A program made the translations under genes and the position numbers. From WHSM01 sp050701635 (GTDB taxonomy: Bacteria; Actinomycetota; Actinomycetes; Mycobacteriales; Micromonosporaceae): DNA of 16,056 bases. Numbering within the stretch: position 1 is the first letter of the stretch; each line of letters begins with the position of its first letter. The DNA lies in the NCBI GenBank assembly GCA_050701635.1, contig JBOGDF010000092.1, positions 1 to 16,056 on the forward strand, given 5' to 3'. The notes under the pieces are model-generated. The model searched no databases. It was given only the letters and a program-made list of their open reading frames with translations, and was not told the origin of the DNA. Below are positions 1-6,881 of the stretch, piece after piece.

Positions 1-823
1 GGGCGGAACCCGAGCCGGCGCCCGCGCCTGGCCCCGGCCCTGCGCCCGGGGCCGCGCCGCTGCCGGAAGAGCTGGCGGACGGCGTACCACTGAGATAGAG
101 GTTTTCCAGGTCTTCCACTGTGGACAGCCGGTCGCCCACCTCGACGGTGAGGCTGCGCTTGTCGCGGGTCAGGCTGCCGGCGGGGATCTGCAGGCCGTTG
201 GCCTGCAGCGCCTGGGTGATCGCGGCCGGGGTCAGACCGGCCTTCGCCAGCTTGGCCTGATCCGGCGTGATCACCACCTGCTCGTCGCTGGCGCCGGTGA
301 TCGCCACGTCCCGTACGTCGGGGATGCCGGCCAGCTCGGGCACCACGGTACGTTCCAGCTTGTCCAGCAGGGCGCCCTCGTCGGCGCCGTCGCTGACCGC
401 CAGCGCCATCACCGGGATGTCGTCGGTGCTGCCGGCGAGCACCTGCGGGTCGACGGTGCCGGGCAGGTCGGACGAGACCCGGTCCACCGACTGCTCGATG
501 TCGGCGACGATCTCGTCCAGCTCGGTGTCGAAGTCGAAGGCGACCTGCACCCGGGACACGCCCTCGCTGGAGGTGGAGGTGATCTCCTCGACGCCGTCCA
601 GCCCCTGCAGGCTGTTCTCGATCGGCTCGGTGACCTGCTTCTCCACGATCGCCGGCGACGCGCCCGGGTACGGCGTCATCACTGTCACCATCGGGAAGCT
701 GAGCGACGGGAACAGCTGCCGCTTGAGCTCCGGCACGGCGTACAGGCCGACGCCGCTGATGATCAGCGCGAGCATGATCACCACGCTGCGGTTGGCGAGA
801 CTGAGCCTGGCCAGAGCGGTCAT
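1..823 (-). CDS. RND (HAE1/AcrB-type) efflux transporter, N-terminal part, cut by window edge
   Basis: This is the first 274 codons of an inner-membrane proton-driven efflux pump subunit; the rest lies beyond base 1. The protein starts MTALARLSLANRSVVIMLAL, and residues about 13-33 form the first transmembrane helix. The classic porter-domain stretch follows (LFPSLSFPMVTV, then PYPGASPAIVEKQVTEPIEN and GVEEITSTSSEGVS), which is diagnostic of the HAE1/AcrB family rather than of MmpL lipid exporters. Residues about 247-274 are a Ser, then Gly/Ala/Pro, low-complexity run that interrupts the porter domain just after VEDLENLYL, and it is still running at the window edge. The ATG at 823-821 has a GGGGAAAGG Shine-Dalgarno about seven bases upstream. 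It is divergent from the helicase gene. Substrate and partner proteins cannot be told from this fragment. Confidence 0.93.
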   Translation of the reverse strand, partial: MTALARLSLANRSVVIMLALIISGVGLYAVPELKRQLFPSLSFPMVTVMTPYPGASPAIVEKQVTEPIENSLQGLDGVEEITSTSSEGVSRVQVAFDFDTELDEIVADIEQSVDRVSSDLPGTVDPQVLAGSTDDIPVMALAVSDGADEGALLDKLERTVVPELAGIPDVRDVAITGASDEQVVITPDQAKLAKAGLTPAAITQALQANGLQIPAGSLTRDKRSLTVEVGDRLSTVEDLENLYLSGTPSASSSGSGAAPGAGPGPGAGAGSGSA

Positions 824-1001
824 TGGTGCACCTTTCCCCGATGGAGCGCGCGCTACCTCGGGGCGACGCTAACAACGCAGGTAGCGGCACTCCGCCATGC
901 CCTCAGGGTCCTCTCAGCTCGGGCCGGGCGCCGGGACCGGGGCGCCACGCCGGGCAGACACGCCGGTCTGAGCTGGGCAGCCGAGACTATTGCGCTGCGG
1001 A
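824..1001. promoter_or_regulatory. Divergent intergenic region with an 8-bp inverted repeat
   Basis: This 178-base spacer separates the RND gene (leftward) from the helicase gene (rightward), so it must carry both promoters. CGCTACCT at 851-858 is perfectly complementary to AGGTAGCG at 879-886. The 20-base spacer between these arms contains GTTAGCGT on the minus strand, a passable -10-like sequence for the RND gene. This arrangement would suit a repressor operator, but that is inference and no regulator gene is adjacent in the window. No good -35 element could be assigned for either direction. Confidence 0.35.
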
Positions 1002-2384
1002 ATGCCAGGATTCCGTACCGTGGCTTACTCCCGATCCCGATACCCCGCCTGCGGGGAAGCCGCGCTGTTCGACGTACCGCCGGTGACGTCGCACCGGAAG
1101 ACACCGCCCGCGGCCGCGAAGCCCGTACCGCGACCGCTGCCGGCGGCGCATCCGGAGCCGGCCGGCGGCGCGCACCCCATGCTGGACGGCGCGCCGCATC
1201 CGGTGCTGGACGGCATGGAGGAGGTCGGCTCCGGGCTGCTCGACCGGTTCGACGCGATGCAGCGGGTCGCCGCGTCGGCGCCGGGCGGGCCGATGCTGGT
1301 GGTCGCCGGCCCGGGCACCGGCAAGACCCTGGTGCTGACCACGCGGATCGCGTACCTGGTGAAGGAGCTGGGGGTGCCGGCGGCGGACTGCCTCGCGGTC
1401 TGCTTCGACACCGCCGCCGCCGAGCAGCTCTCGGTACGCCTCACCGCCCTGCTCGGCCCCGACGCCGCCGACGTCACCGTGACCAGCTTCGCGGAGCTGC
1501 ACGACGCGTGCCCGGCGCCGTGGGTGTTCGTCGACGAATACCAGGACCTGGACGATGCGGCGTACCGGCAGCTGCGGCGGCTCTGCCCGCGGGAGGGCAA
1601 CCTGTTCGCGGTGGCCGACCCGGACCAGGCGGTGCACACCGACGCCCGGTACGCGCTGCGCTTCGCCGACGACCACCCGGATCCGCGTACGGTCCGGCTG
1701 AGCCGCCACTACCGGTCGACCGCGCCGATCCTGGCCGCCGCGGTGCAGGCGATTTCACCCACTTCGCTGGTACGCGGGCGCCACCTCGACCCCGCACGGC
1801 GCGACGACGCCCCCGCCCCGATCGGCCGGTACGCCGCCACCGACGCCGACGACGAAGCCGGCTTCGTGGCCGCCACCGCCACCCGGCTGGTCAGCGAAGG
1901 CGTGCCGGCTTCCGGGATCGCGGTGCTCTACCGCGACCACGCGCAGGCGGCGCCGGTGGCCGACGCGCTCGCCCATGCCGGCGTACCGGTCCGGTCAGAC
2001 ACCGGGCCGGCCGGCGTGGCGGTCCGGGCCGACGCCGCGGTGACCGCCAACCCGCCCGGAGCGCCGGGGCCGGCCGAGCAGGGCGGCGCCGGGGTGACGT
2101 TGCTCACGCTGCGGGCGGCGAAGGGGCGCGAGTTCCCGGTGGTGTTCCTGATCGGCTGCGGCGACGGCGTACTGCCCACGGGAGACGGTGCCGACCCCGA
2201 GCACGTGGCGGCGGAGCGGCGGCTCTTCTTCGTCGGCCTGACCCGCGCCCAGCACCGGCTGCACGTGTCATACCAGCGGCAGCCGTCACATTTCCTGGAC
2301 GCGATCGACCCAGGCCTGTACGAATCACTCAATCCGGCCACCGCGCCGGATCGCGTCGAGGACCTGCAGCTGCGTCTGTTGTGA
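1002..2384 (+). CDS. Compact UvrD/Rep-like superfamily 1 DNA helicase
   Basis: A 460-residue protein with the ordered motifs of UvrD/Rep/PcrA ATP-dependent helicases: Walker A GPGTGKT (103-109), DEYQD (178-182), ADPDQ (205-209), HYRST (236-240), motif V LTLRAAKGREF (368-378) and motif VI VGLTRAQ (411-417). UvrD proteins usually exceed 650 residues. Here only about ten residues separate TSFAELHD from the DEYQD box, and about 128 separate HYRST from motif V, so subdomains 1B and 2B appear to be missing. Motif V has Arg where His is usual (TLRAAKG). The first 90 residues are Pro/Ala-rich and unrecognised. The start is uncertain: TTG 990, ATG 1002, GTG 1083 and ATG 1179 are all in frame and none has a clear Shine-Dalgarno. 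I chose ATG 1002 because third-position G/C preference already holds there. Helicase activity is inferred from motifs only. Confidence 0.85.
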   Translation: MPGFRTVAYSRSRYPACGEAALFDVPPVTSHRKTPPAAAKPVPRPLPAAHPEPAGGAHPMLDGAPHPVLDGMEEVGSGLLDRFDAMQRVAASAPGGPMLVVAGPGTGKTLVLTTRIAYLVKELGVPAADCLAVCFDTAAAEQLSVRLTALLGPDAADVTVTSFAELHDACPAPWVFVDEYQDLDDAAYRQLRRLCPREGNLFAVADPDQAVHTDARYALRFADDHPDPRTVRLSRHYRSTAPILAAAVQAISPTSLVRGRHLDPARRDDAPAPIGRYAATDADDEAGFVAATATRLVSEGVPASGIAVLYRDHAQAAPVADALAHAGVPVRSDTGPAGVAVRADAAVTANPPGAPGPAEQGGAGVTLLTLRAAKGREFPVVFLIGCGDGVLPTGDGADPEHVAAERRLFFVGLTRAQHRLHVSYQRQPSHFLDAIDPGLYESLNPATAPDRVEDLQLRLL

Positions 2385-2616
2385 CTGAACGGACCGTCGA
2401 TGCCGGCGGTCGTACCGACCTCCAGCGGCGGGCAGTCCGGTTCGGGCACATTGGCGGTCTAACCTGGCGGGTCCGGAAACATGGGACCCACGCGTTACCG
2501 TGGCCAGGTACAAGTTTCAGCTTCGGGCAGGTTGGCGGGGGCGGCCCGGACCCCTGTCGCGTACGGCACGCTAAGAGCAGGACCACCGCCGGGATGTGCT
2601 TGAGCGAGGAGGAGCA
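2385..2616. promoter_or_regulatory. Intergenic region with direct repeats flanking nested inverted repeats
   Basis: This is a 232-base gap between the helicase and the LppU-like gene. It contains a short hairpin GGTCG-TAC-CGACC (2408-2420) soon after the helicase stop. Further on, a 17-base direct repeat with 15 matches lies at 2441-2457 (TTCGGGCACATTGGCGG) and 2522-2538 (TTCGGGCAGGTTGGCGG). Between the copies lie nested inverted repeats: CCTGGC 2463-2468 with GCCAGG 2503-2508, and inside these GGGTCC 2469-2474 with GGACCC 2484-2489. It presumably holds the promoter of the downstream gene, but no clear -10/-35 pair was found. Confidence 0.4.
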
Positions 2617-3402
2617 ATGTCGATGTACGGACCCCCGGGAGGCGGCGGGTATCCCGGACAGCCACAGGACCCGTGGCAGGGCGGGTCAGGCGACCCGTAC
2701 GGCGGCCAGGCCAGCAGCCCGTTCGGAGGTCAGCCCGGCGGAGACCCGTACGGCGGTCAGCCCGGTGGCGACCCGTACGGCGGTCAGTACGGCCAGCCGC
2801 CCCAGGACCCGTACGGCCAGCCCAGCGGACCTCCCGCGCAGGACCCGTACGGCCAGCCCCAGGGTGACCCGTGGGGAGCGCCGGCCCCGCCGCCGATGTC
2901 CGGCCCGCCCGGGCCTCCGATGTCGGGCCCGCCGATGGGTGGCCAGCAGTGGGCGCCGCCGCCACCGCAGAAGAGCAACACCGGTCTGATCGTCGCCCTG
3001 GCGGCGGTCGGTGTGCTGGTGCTGCTGTGCGGCGGCATCGGGCTGTTCTTCGTCCTCGCCTCGGGCGACGACAAGCCACCGACGACGCAGCCGTCGGCCG
3101 GGGCCTCCTCCGAGCCGGAGCCGACGGACACCGCGACCAGCGAAGAGCCGACCGACGACCCCACCAAGTACAACCTGAACGACGTCGAGGAAGGCGACTG
3201 CCTCTACGACTCGGACCCGAGCGACACCAGCGCGACGCTGTCGTTCGTGTCGTGCGACGAGACCGGCAGCGACCACTACAAGGTGCTGAAGCGGATCGAC
3301 GACACCCAGGACGCCAACAAGTGCAAGGACGTCGAGGGGTACGACACCTCGTTCACCTCGTCCTCCGGCAACTTCGTACTCTGCGTGGAGGAGCTCCTCT
3401 AG
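2617..3402 (+). CDS. LppU/SCO3897-like single-pass membrane protein with DPYGQP-rich N-terminus
   Basis: A 261-residue protein in three parts. Residues 1-118 are a Pro/Gly/Gln/Tyr-rich, presumably disordered cytoplasmic region with repeated DPYGGQ/DPYGQP units and PPMSGPP. Residues 123-148 form one transmembrane helix. After an acidic Ser/Thr/Pro linker (151-183), residues about 185-261 form an extracytoplasmic domain beginning LNDVEEGDCLYDSD and ending NFVLCVEELL. Its four cysteines (195, 213, 236, 256) could make two disulfides. The order GDC, then VSCDE, YKVLKR, KC and FVLC resembles the actinobacterial LppU/SCO3897 family, assigned from memory. There is no lipobox, so this is not a lipoprotein. 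An in-frame GTG at 2596 exists, but the GAGGAGGAG Shine-Dalgarno at 2605-2613 points to ATG 2617. The hairpin at 3453-3487 probably ends the transcript. Molecular function is unknown. Confidence 0.85.
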   Translation: MSMYGPPGGGGYPGQPQDPWQGGSGDPYGGQASSPFGGQPGGDPYGGQPGGDPYGGQYGQPPQDPYGQPSGPPAQDPYGQPQGDPWGAPAPPPMSGPPGPPMSGPPMGGQQWAPPPPQKSNTGLIVALAAVGVLVLLCGGIGLFFVLASGDDKPPTTQPSAGASSEPEPTDTATSEEPTDDPTKYNLNDVEEGDCLYDSDPSDTSATLSFVSCDETGSDHYKVLKRIDDTQDANKCKDVEGYDTSFTSSSGNFVLCVEELL

Positions 3403-3452
3403 CTCATGTAGCGCTATCTAGCTGATCTTGTAGATAACCGAATACTGCGGTA

Positions 3453-3487
3453 CGAAGGGCGCCAGCCACCCCGGCCGGCGCCCTTCG
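3453..3487 (+). terminator. Strong hairpin terminator downstream of the LppU-like gene
   Basis: CGAAGGGCGCC (3453-3463) and GGCGCCCTTCG (3477-3487) form a perfect 11-bp stem with a 13-base loop, about 50 bases after the stop codon. No U-tract follows, which is common for actinobacterial terminators. A smaller AT-rich inverted repeat, TATCTA (3415-3420) with TAGATA (3431-3436), precedes it. Confidence 0.7.
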
Positions 3488-3566
3488 CCATGCCCGGCGA
3501 CCCCGGCGACCCGGGCGGCCTGGCGGCCTGGCGGTCGACACCTATCGCGACACGCCGGTAGCCACT

Positions 3567-3614
3567 TCTACGGAGATCTACGGGAAACGCTAGAAGCGCC
3601 GATACTCTCCGATC
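3567..3614 (+). promoter_or_regulatory. Promoter-like region with direct repeat before the AAA ATPase gene
   Basis: TCTACGG occurs twice with a 10-base period (3567-3573 and 3577-3583), so both copies would lie on the same helix face. GATACT at 3601-3606 ends eight bases before the GTG start at 3615, the spacing expected for a -10 element driving a leaderless transcript; no Shine-Dalgarno is visible. This is inference from spacing only, and no matching -35 was identified. Confidence 0.3.
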
Positions 3615-4811
3615 GTGGACCCGATCCGAAACCCGTACGCGCCCGGCGCCGGCCAGCGGCCGCCCGAGCTGGCTGGTCGCGACCGCGAGCTGGCGATGTT
3701 CGAGGTGGTGCTGGAGCGCGTTGCCCGGGGACGGCCGGAGCGGTCGCTGATCCTCACCGGGCTGCGCGGGGTCGGCAAGACGGTGCTGCTCAACACGCTG
3801 CGCAGCCAGGCGATCGGCCGGCTCTGGGGCACGGGGAAGATCGAGGCCCGCCCCGAGCAGTCGATCCGCCGCCCGGTCGCTGCCGCGCTGCACATGGCGA
3901 TCCGGGAGCTGGCGCCGCGACACCGGGCGCCGGAGCGGATCGACGAGCTGCTCTCCGTACTGAAGGCGTTCGCGTTGCGGGCCAACCCGACCGGCGCCAA
4001 GCTGCGGGACCGCTGGCAGCCCGGCATCGACCTGCCGGCCGCCGAGGGCCGGGCCGACTCGGGCGACATCGAGATCGACCTGGTCGAGCTGTTCACCGAC
4101 GCCGCCGGCATAGCGACCGATGTCGGCACCGGGATCGCGCTGTTCATCGACGAGATGCAGGACGTGGGCGCCGCCGACACCTCCGCGCTGTGCGCCGCGT
4201 GCCACGAGCTGTCCCAGCTCGGCGCTCCGCTGATCGTGGTCGGCGCCGGGCTGCCGCACCTGCCGGCGATCCTGTCGGCGAGCAAGTCTTACTCGGAGCG
4301 GCTGTTCCGGTATCAGCGGATCGACCGGCTGGAACGCTCCGCCGCCGACCAGGCGCTCACCGCCCCCGCGGAACGGGAAGGCGTCGAGTACGACCCCAAA
4401 GCCCTGCAGGAGCTGTACGACAAGTCCGGCGGCTACCCGTACTTCGTGCAGGCGTACGGGAAGGCGACCTGGGACCACGCACCGGCCTCGCCGATCGCGC
4501 CGTCCGACGTGACCGTCGCCGCACCGGAGGCCGAGGGCGAGCTGGCGGTCGGCTTCTTCGGCTCCCGGTACGACCGCGCCACACCGTCGGAGCGCGAATA
4601 CATGCGCACCATGGCCAGCCTCGAAGACGAGGACGACCCGGTGGCGACCGCCGAGGTCGCGAAGTCCCTGGGGCGCAAGGCGTCCAGCCTGTCCCCGGCA
4701 CGTGACTCGCTGATCAAGAAGGGCCTGATCTACTCCGGGGAACGCGGCACCGTGGCGTTCACCGTGCCCCACTTCGGCCGCTACCTGCGTACCCAACCCC
4801 TCGAGGTCTGA
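3615..4811 (+). CDS. AAA/STAND-like P-loop ATPase with C-terminal winged helix
   Basis: A 398-residue cytoplasmic ATP-binding protein. Walker A is GLRGVGKT (49-56), Walker B is ALFIDEMQD (175-183), and a sensor-like VVGAGLPHLP follows at about 208-217. The stretch SGGYPYFVQAYGKATWD (271-287) is typical of archaeal-ATPase/AAA_16 relatives (ORC1/Cdc6-like fold). Residues about 318-392 look like a winged helix (TPSEREYMRTMASL, then VAKSLGRKASSLSPARDSLIKKGLI), so DNA binding is plausible. The start is GTG 3615; the N-terminus MDPIRNPYAPGAGQRPPELA is usual for this protein type, and the site may be leaderless. The gene lies 40 bases upstream of the LLM oxidoreductase with no terminator between. 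Proteins like this are common singletons in actinobacteria. The cellular role is unknown; it could be a stress or regulatory ATPase. Confidence 0.87.
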   Translation: MDPIRNPYAPGAGQRPPELAGRDRELAMFEVVLERVARGRPERSLILTGLRGVGKTVLLNTLRSQAIGRLWGTGKIEARPEQSIRRPVAAALHMAIRELAPRHRAPERIDELLSVLKAFALRANPTGAKLRDRWQPGIDLPAAEGRADSGDIEIDLVELFTDAAGIATDVGTGIALFIDEMQDVGAADTSALCAACHELSQLGAPLIVVGAGLPHLPAILSASKSYSERLFRYQRIDRLERSAADQALTAPAEREGVEYDPKALQELYDKSGGYPYFVQAYGKATWDHAPASPIAPSDVTVAAPEAEGELAVGFFGSRYDRATPSEREYMRTMASLEDEDDPVATAEVAKSLGRKASSLSPARDSLIKKGLIYSGERGTVAFTVPHFGRYLRTQPLEV

Positions 4812-4851
4812 CCCCGGGCCATGCGAACAAGACCGTGGCAGGGTTGTACGC

Positions 4852-5757
4852 ATGGACTACGGACGCCCGCTCGAGTTCGGATACTTCCTGGTCCCCGAGG
4901 CGCCGGACTTCTCCCGGCTGCACCGGCTCGCGCAACGCGCCGACGACACCGGGCTGGACTTCGTGGCGATCCAGGACCACCCGTACCACCGGCGGCACTT
5001 CGACACCTGGACCCTGCTCACCGCGCTCGCGGCGCAGACAAGCCGGATCCGGTACGTCACCGACGTGGCCAACCTGCCGCTGCGGCCGCCGGCCGTACTC
5101 GCCAAGGCGGCGGCCAGCCTGGACGTGATCACCGGCGGGCGGGTCGAGCTGGGGCTGGGCGCGGGCGGGCAGTGGGACGCGGTCACGGCGATGGGCGGGC
5201 CACGGCGTACCCCCGGAGAGTCGATCGCGGCGCTGAGCGAGGCGATCGACGTGATCCGTCAGGTGTGGAGCGGGGAGCGGGGCCGGCGGTACGACGGCAC
5301 GCACTACCGGCTCGACGGGCTCAACCCCGGGCCGGTGCCGGCGCATCCGATCGGGATCTGGCTGGGTGCGTACCGGCCGAAGATGCTGGCGCTGACCGGG
5401 GAGAAGGCCGACGGGTGGGTGCCGAGCAGCGCGTACCTACCGCCGGAGAAGCTGGCCGACGGGCACGGCCGGATCGACGATGCGGCACGCGCCGCGGGGC
5501 GGGAGCCGGACGGCATCCGGCGGGCGTACAACCTGATGGGGTCCTTCGACGACCAGCCCCGCGGCTTCCTGAACGGGCCCACCGACCAGTGGATCGACGA
5601 GCTGACCGAGCTCGCCACCGGGTACGGCGTCGACACGTTCCTGCTCTCCACCAGCGGCGATCCGGTGCACGACATCGGGATCTTCGCCGAGGAGGTGGCG
5701 CCGGCGGTGCGGGCCGCCGTGGCGCGCGAGCGCGCTGGTAGCGTGCCGGTTTCATGA
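4852..5757 (+). CDS. LLM-class flavin- or F420-dependent oxidoreductase
   Basis: A 301-residue member of the bacterial luciferase-like (LLM) TIM-barrel superfamily, using FMN or coenzyme F420 to oxidise or reduce a small molecule. Landmarks are LEFGYFLVP at the N-terminus, DFVAIQDHPY (36-45), RIRYVTDVANLPLRPPAVLA (66-85), the cofactor-binding signature LDVITGGRVELGLGAG (90-105) and KADGWVPSS near 185-193. The RPP-VLAK-AASLD pattern is typical of actinobacterial F420-type members, but cofactor and substrate cannot be settled by eye. ATG 4852 is preceded by only a weak GCAGGG. The last codon and stop overlap the start of the M50 protease gene by four bases (ATGA, 5754-5757), implying translational coupling. 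Confidence 0.92.
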   Translation: MDYGRPLEFGYFLVPEAPDFSRLHRLAQRADDTGLDFVAIQDHPYHRRHFDTWTLLTALAAQTSRIRYVTDVANLPLRPPAVLAKAAASLDVITGGRVELGLGAGGQWDAVTAMGGPRRTPGESIAALSEAIDVIRQVWSGERGRRYDGTHYRLDGLNPGPVPAHPIGIWLGAYRPKMLALTGEKADGWVPSSAYLPPEKLADGHGRIDDAARAAGREPDGIRRAYNLMGSFDDQPRGFLNGPTDQWIDELTELATGYGVDTFLLSTSGDPVHDIGIFAEEVAPAVRAAVARERAGSVPVS

Positions 5758-6527
5758 GCCTCTCGCAGCGAGAAGCGGCGACGCTACGCCGTCCCAGCCC
5801 GATCTTCCTGGCGATCCTCGCGGTCTTCGCCGGCTGCGGTCTGCTGCTGTGGTACGGCGTCGGCCCGGTCGGGCTCGCGGCGTTCGGGTTCGTGCTCGGC
5901 GGCTGGCTGGTGTCGCTGTGCCTGCACGAGTACGCGCACGCGGCGACGGCGTACCACTCCGGCGACCACTCGGTGCTGGACAAGGGCTACCTGACGCTGA
6001 ACCCGCTCAAGTACAGCCACGTGCTGCTCAGCATCGTGCTGCCGCTGGTGTTCGTGGTGCTCGGCGGGATCGGGCTGCCCGGCGGCGCGGTCTACATCAA
6101 CCCGCACGCGCTGCGCAGCAAGGTACGCGAGAGCCTGGTCTCCGCCGCCGGTCCGCTGACCAACGTCGGGTTCGCGATCGCGCTGGCGCTCGGCATCGGC
6201 TGGGCGGTCTCCGGCGCCGACACCCACCTGACGTTCTGGGCGGCGACGGCGTACCTGTGCATGCTGCAGGTGATGGCGAGCCTGCTGAACCTGCTGCCCG
6301 TACCCGGCCTGGACGGGTACGGCATCGCCGAGCCGTGGCTGCCCGACGAGTGGGTCAGCACCGCGCGGAAGGTCGCGCCGTTCGGGCTGCTGATCGTGTT
6401 CGCGTTCCTGTGGGAGCCACGGATCGGCGGGGCGTTCTTCGGCGCCGTGTTCTGGATCCTGGAGCTGGTCGGCGTACCGTCTCCGCTGGTCTGGGCCGGC
6501 TCGGACCTGTTCCGCTTCTGGTCCTGA
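5754..6527 (+). CDS. M50 site-2-type zinc metalloprotease, multi-pass membrane protein
   Basis: A 257-residue polytopic protein of the site-2 protease/peptidase M50 family, which cuts substrates within the membrane. The zinc-binding motif HEYAH (58-62, HExxH) sits in a hydrophobic helix. The family GP-N motif appears as SAAGPLTN (130-137). The second active-site segment NLLPVPGLDG (179-188) replaces the usual NPxPxxxLDG and supplies Asp187 as the likely third zinc ligand. About six hydrophobic segments span the protein. There is no PDZ domain, so it belongs with the minimal forms rather than RseP/Rip1-like proteins. It starts at ATG 5754, inside the stop of the LLM gene. No anti-sigma factor or other obvious substrate gene lies nearby, so its target is unknown. 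Confidence 0.9.
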   Translation: MSLSQREAATLRRPSPIFLAILAVFAGCGLLLWYGVGPVGLAAFGFVLGGWLVSLCLHEYAHAATAYHSGDHSVLDKGYLTLNPLKYSHVLLSIVLPLVFVVLGGIGLPGGAVYINPHALRSKVRESLVSAAGPLTNVGFAIALALGIGWAVSGADTHLTFWAATAYLCMLQVMASLLNLLPVPGLDGYGIAEPWLPDEWVSTARKVAPFGLLIVFAFLWEPRIGGAFFGAVFWILELVGVPSPLVWAGSDLFRFWS

Positions 6528-6547
6528 CGACAGCCTGCAGCCTCGCC

Positions 6548-6571
6548 AGCGCTCGCCGGCGGGTCAGCGCT
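6548..6571. terminator. Possible bidirectional hairpin between convergent genes
   Basis: AGCGCT at 6548-6553 and again at 6566-6571 can pair (the hexamer is self-complementary) around a 12-base GC-rich loop. It lies in the 49-base gap between the M50 protease stop and the stop of the leftward 61-residue gene. The stem is short, so this is only a candidate. Confidence 0.35.
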
Positions 6572-6576
6572 TGCCG

Positions 6577-6762
6577 TCAGTGCTTGCCGTTGCGGCGGCG
6601 GGCGGCGTCGGCGAGCTCGCGCTCCAGGTCCGCCCGTGCCTTGGCCCGGGCCCAGCGCCGCGCCTCGGCGAAGTACGACTTGGGGTCGGACAGGATGTGC
6701 GTCAGCCGCTCACGCTCGGCGGCGCCGTGCCACGGTCGATTGGCCGGTGACGCTGCGGTCAT
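6577..6762 (-). CDS. Small charged hypothetical protein (61 aa)
   Basis: ATG at 6762-6760 is preceded by a good Shine-Dalgarno (GGAGGG, six bases upstream). The product starts MTAASPANRPWHGAAERERL, continues ILSDPKSYFAEARRWARA and ends in an Arg/Lys-rich helix with tail RRRNGKH. Residues about 14-57 look like a single amphipathic, highly charged helix. There is no signal peptide and no membrane segment. The frame stays open upstream through the GAF gene region, which can hide this gene in a longer spurious ORF; the ribosome site and coding-like third positions support the short form. It lies 119 bases downstream of the GAF-protein gene on the same strand and may be co-transcribed. I do not recognise a family. 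Confidence 0.7.
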   Translation of the reverse strand: MTAASPANRPWHGAAERERLTHILSDPKSYFAEARRWARAKARADLERELADAARRRNGKH

Positions 6763-6881
6763 GGGTGCACCCTCCATCCTCTGTCCTGATACCCCGTGGT
6801 CGTCTCCCGAACCAGGATCGCACGTGCCCCCTGGTAGCAACAACGGCTGAACGACCCACATCACAGTGCCGAGTGGGCCCG

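Noticed and set aside
2596..2616. GTG start giving seven extra residues on the LppU-like protein
   Set aside because: The added codons contain the Shine-Dalgarno sequence (GAGGAGGAG) that serves the ATG at 2617.
1508..2989. A 493-codon plus-strand frame running out of phase through the helicase and into the LppU-like gene
   Set aside because: Arg/Pro/Gly-rich, crosses two recognised genes and a spacer, no ribosome site.
3414..4853. A 479-codon minus-strand frame opposite the AAA ATPase
   Set aside because: Antisense shadow of a gene with clear Walker motifs; low-complexity Arg/Gly composition and no ribosome site.
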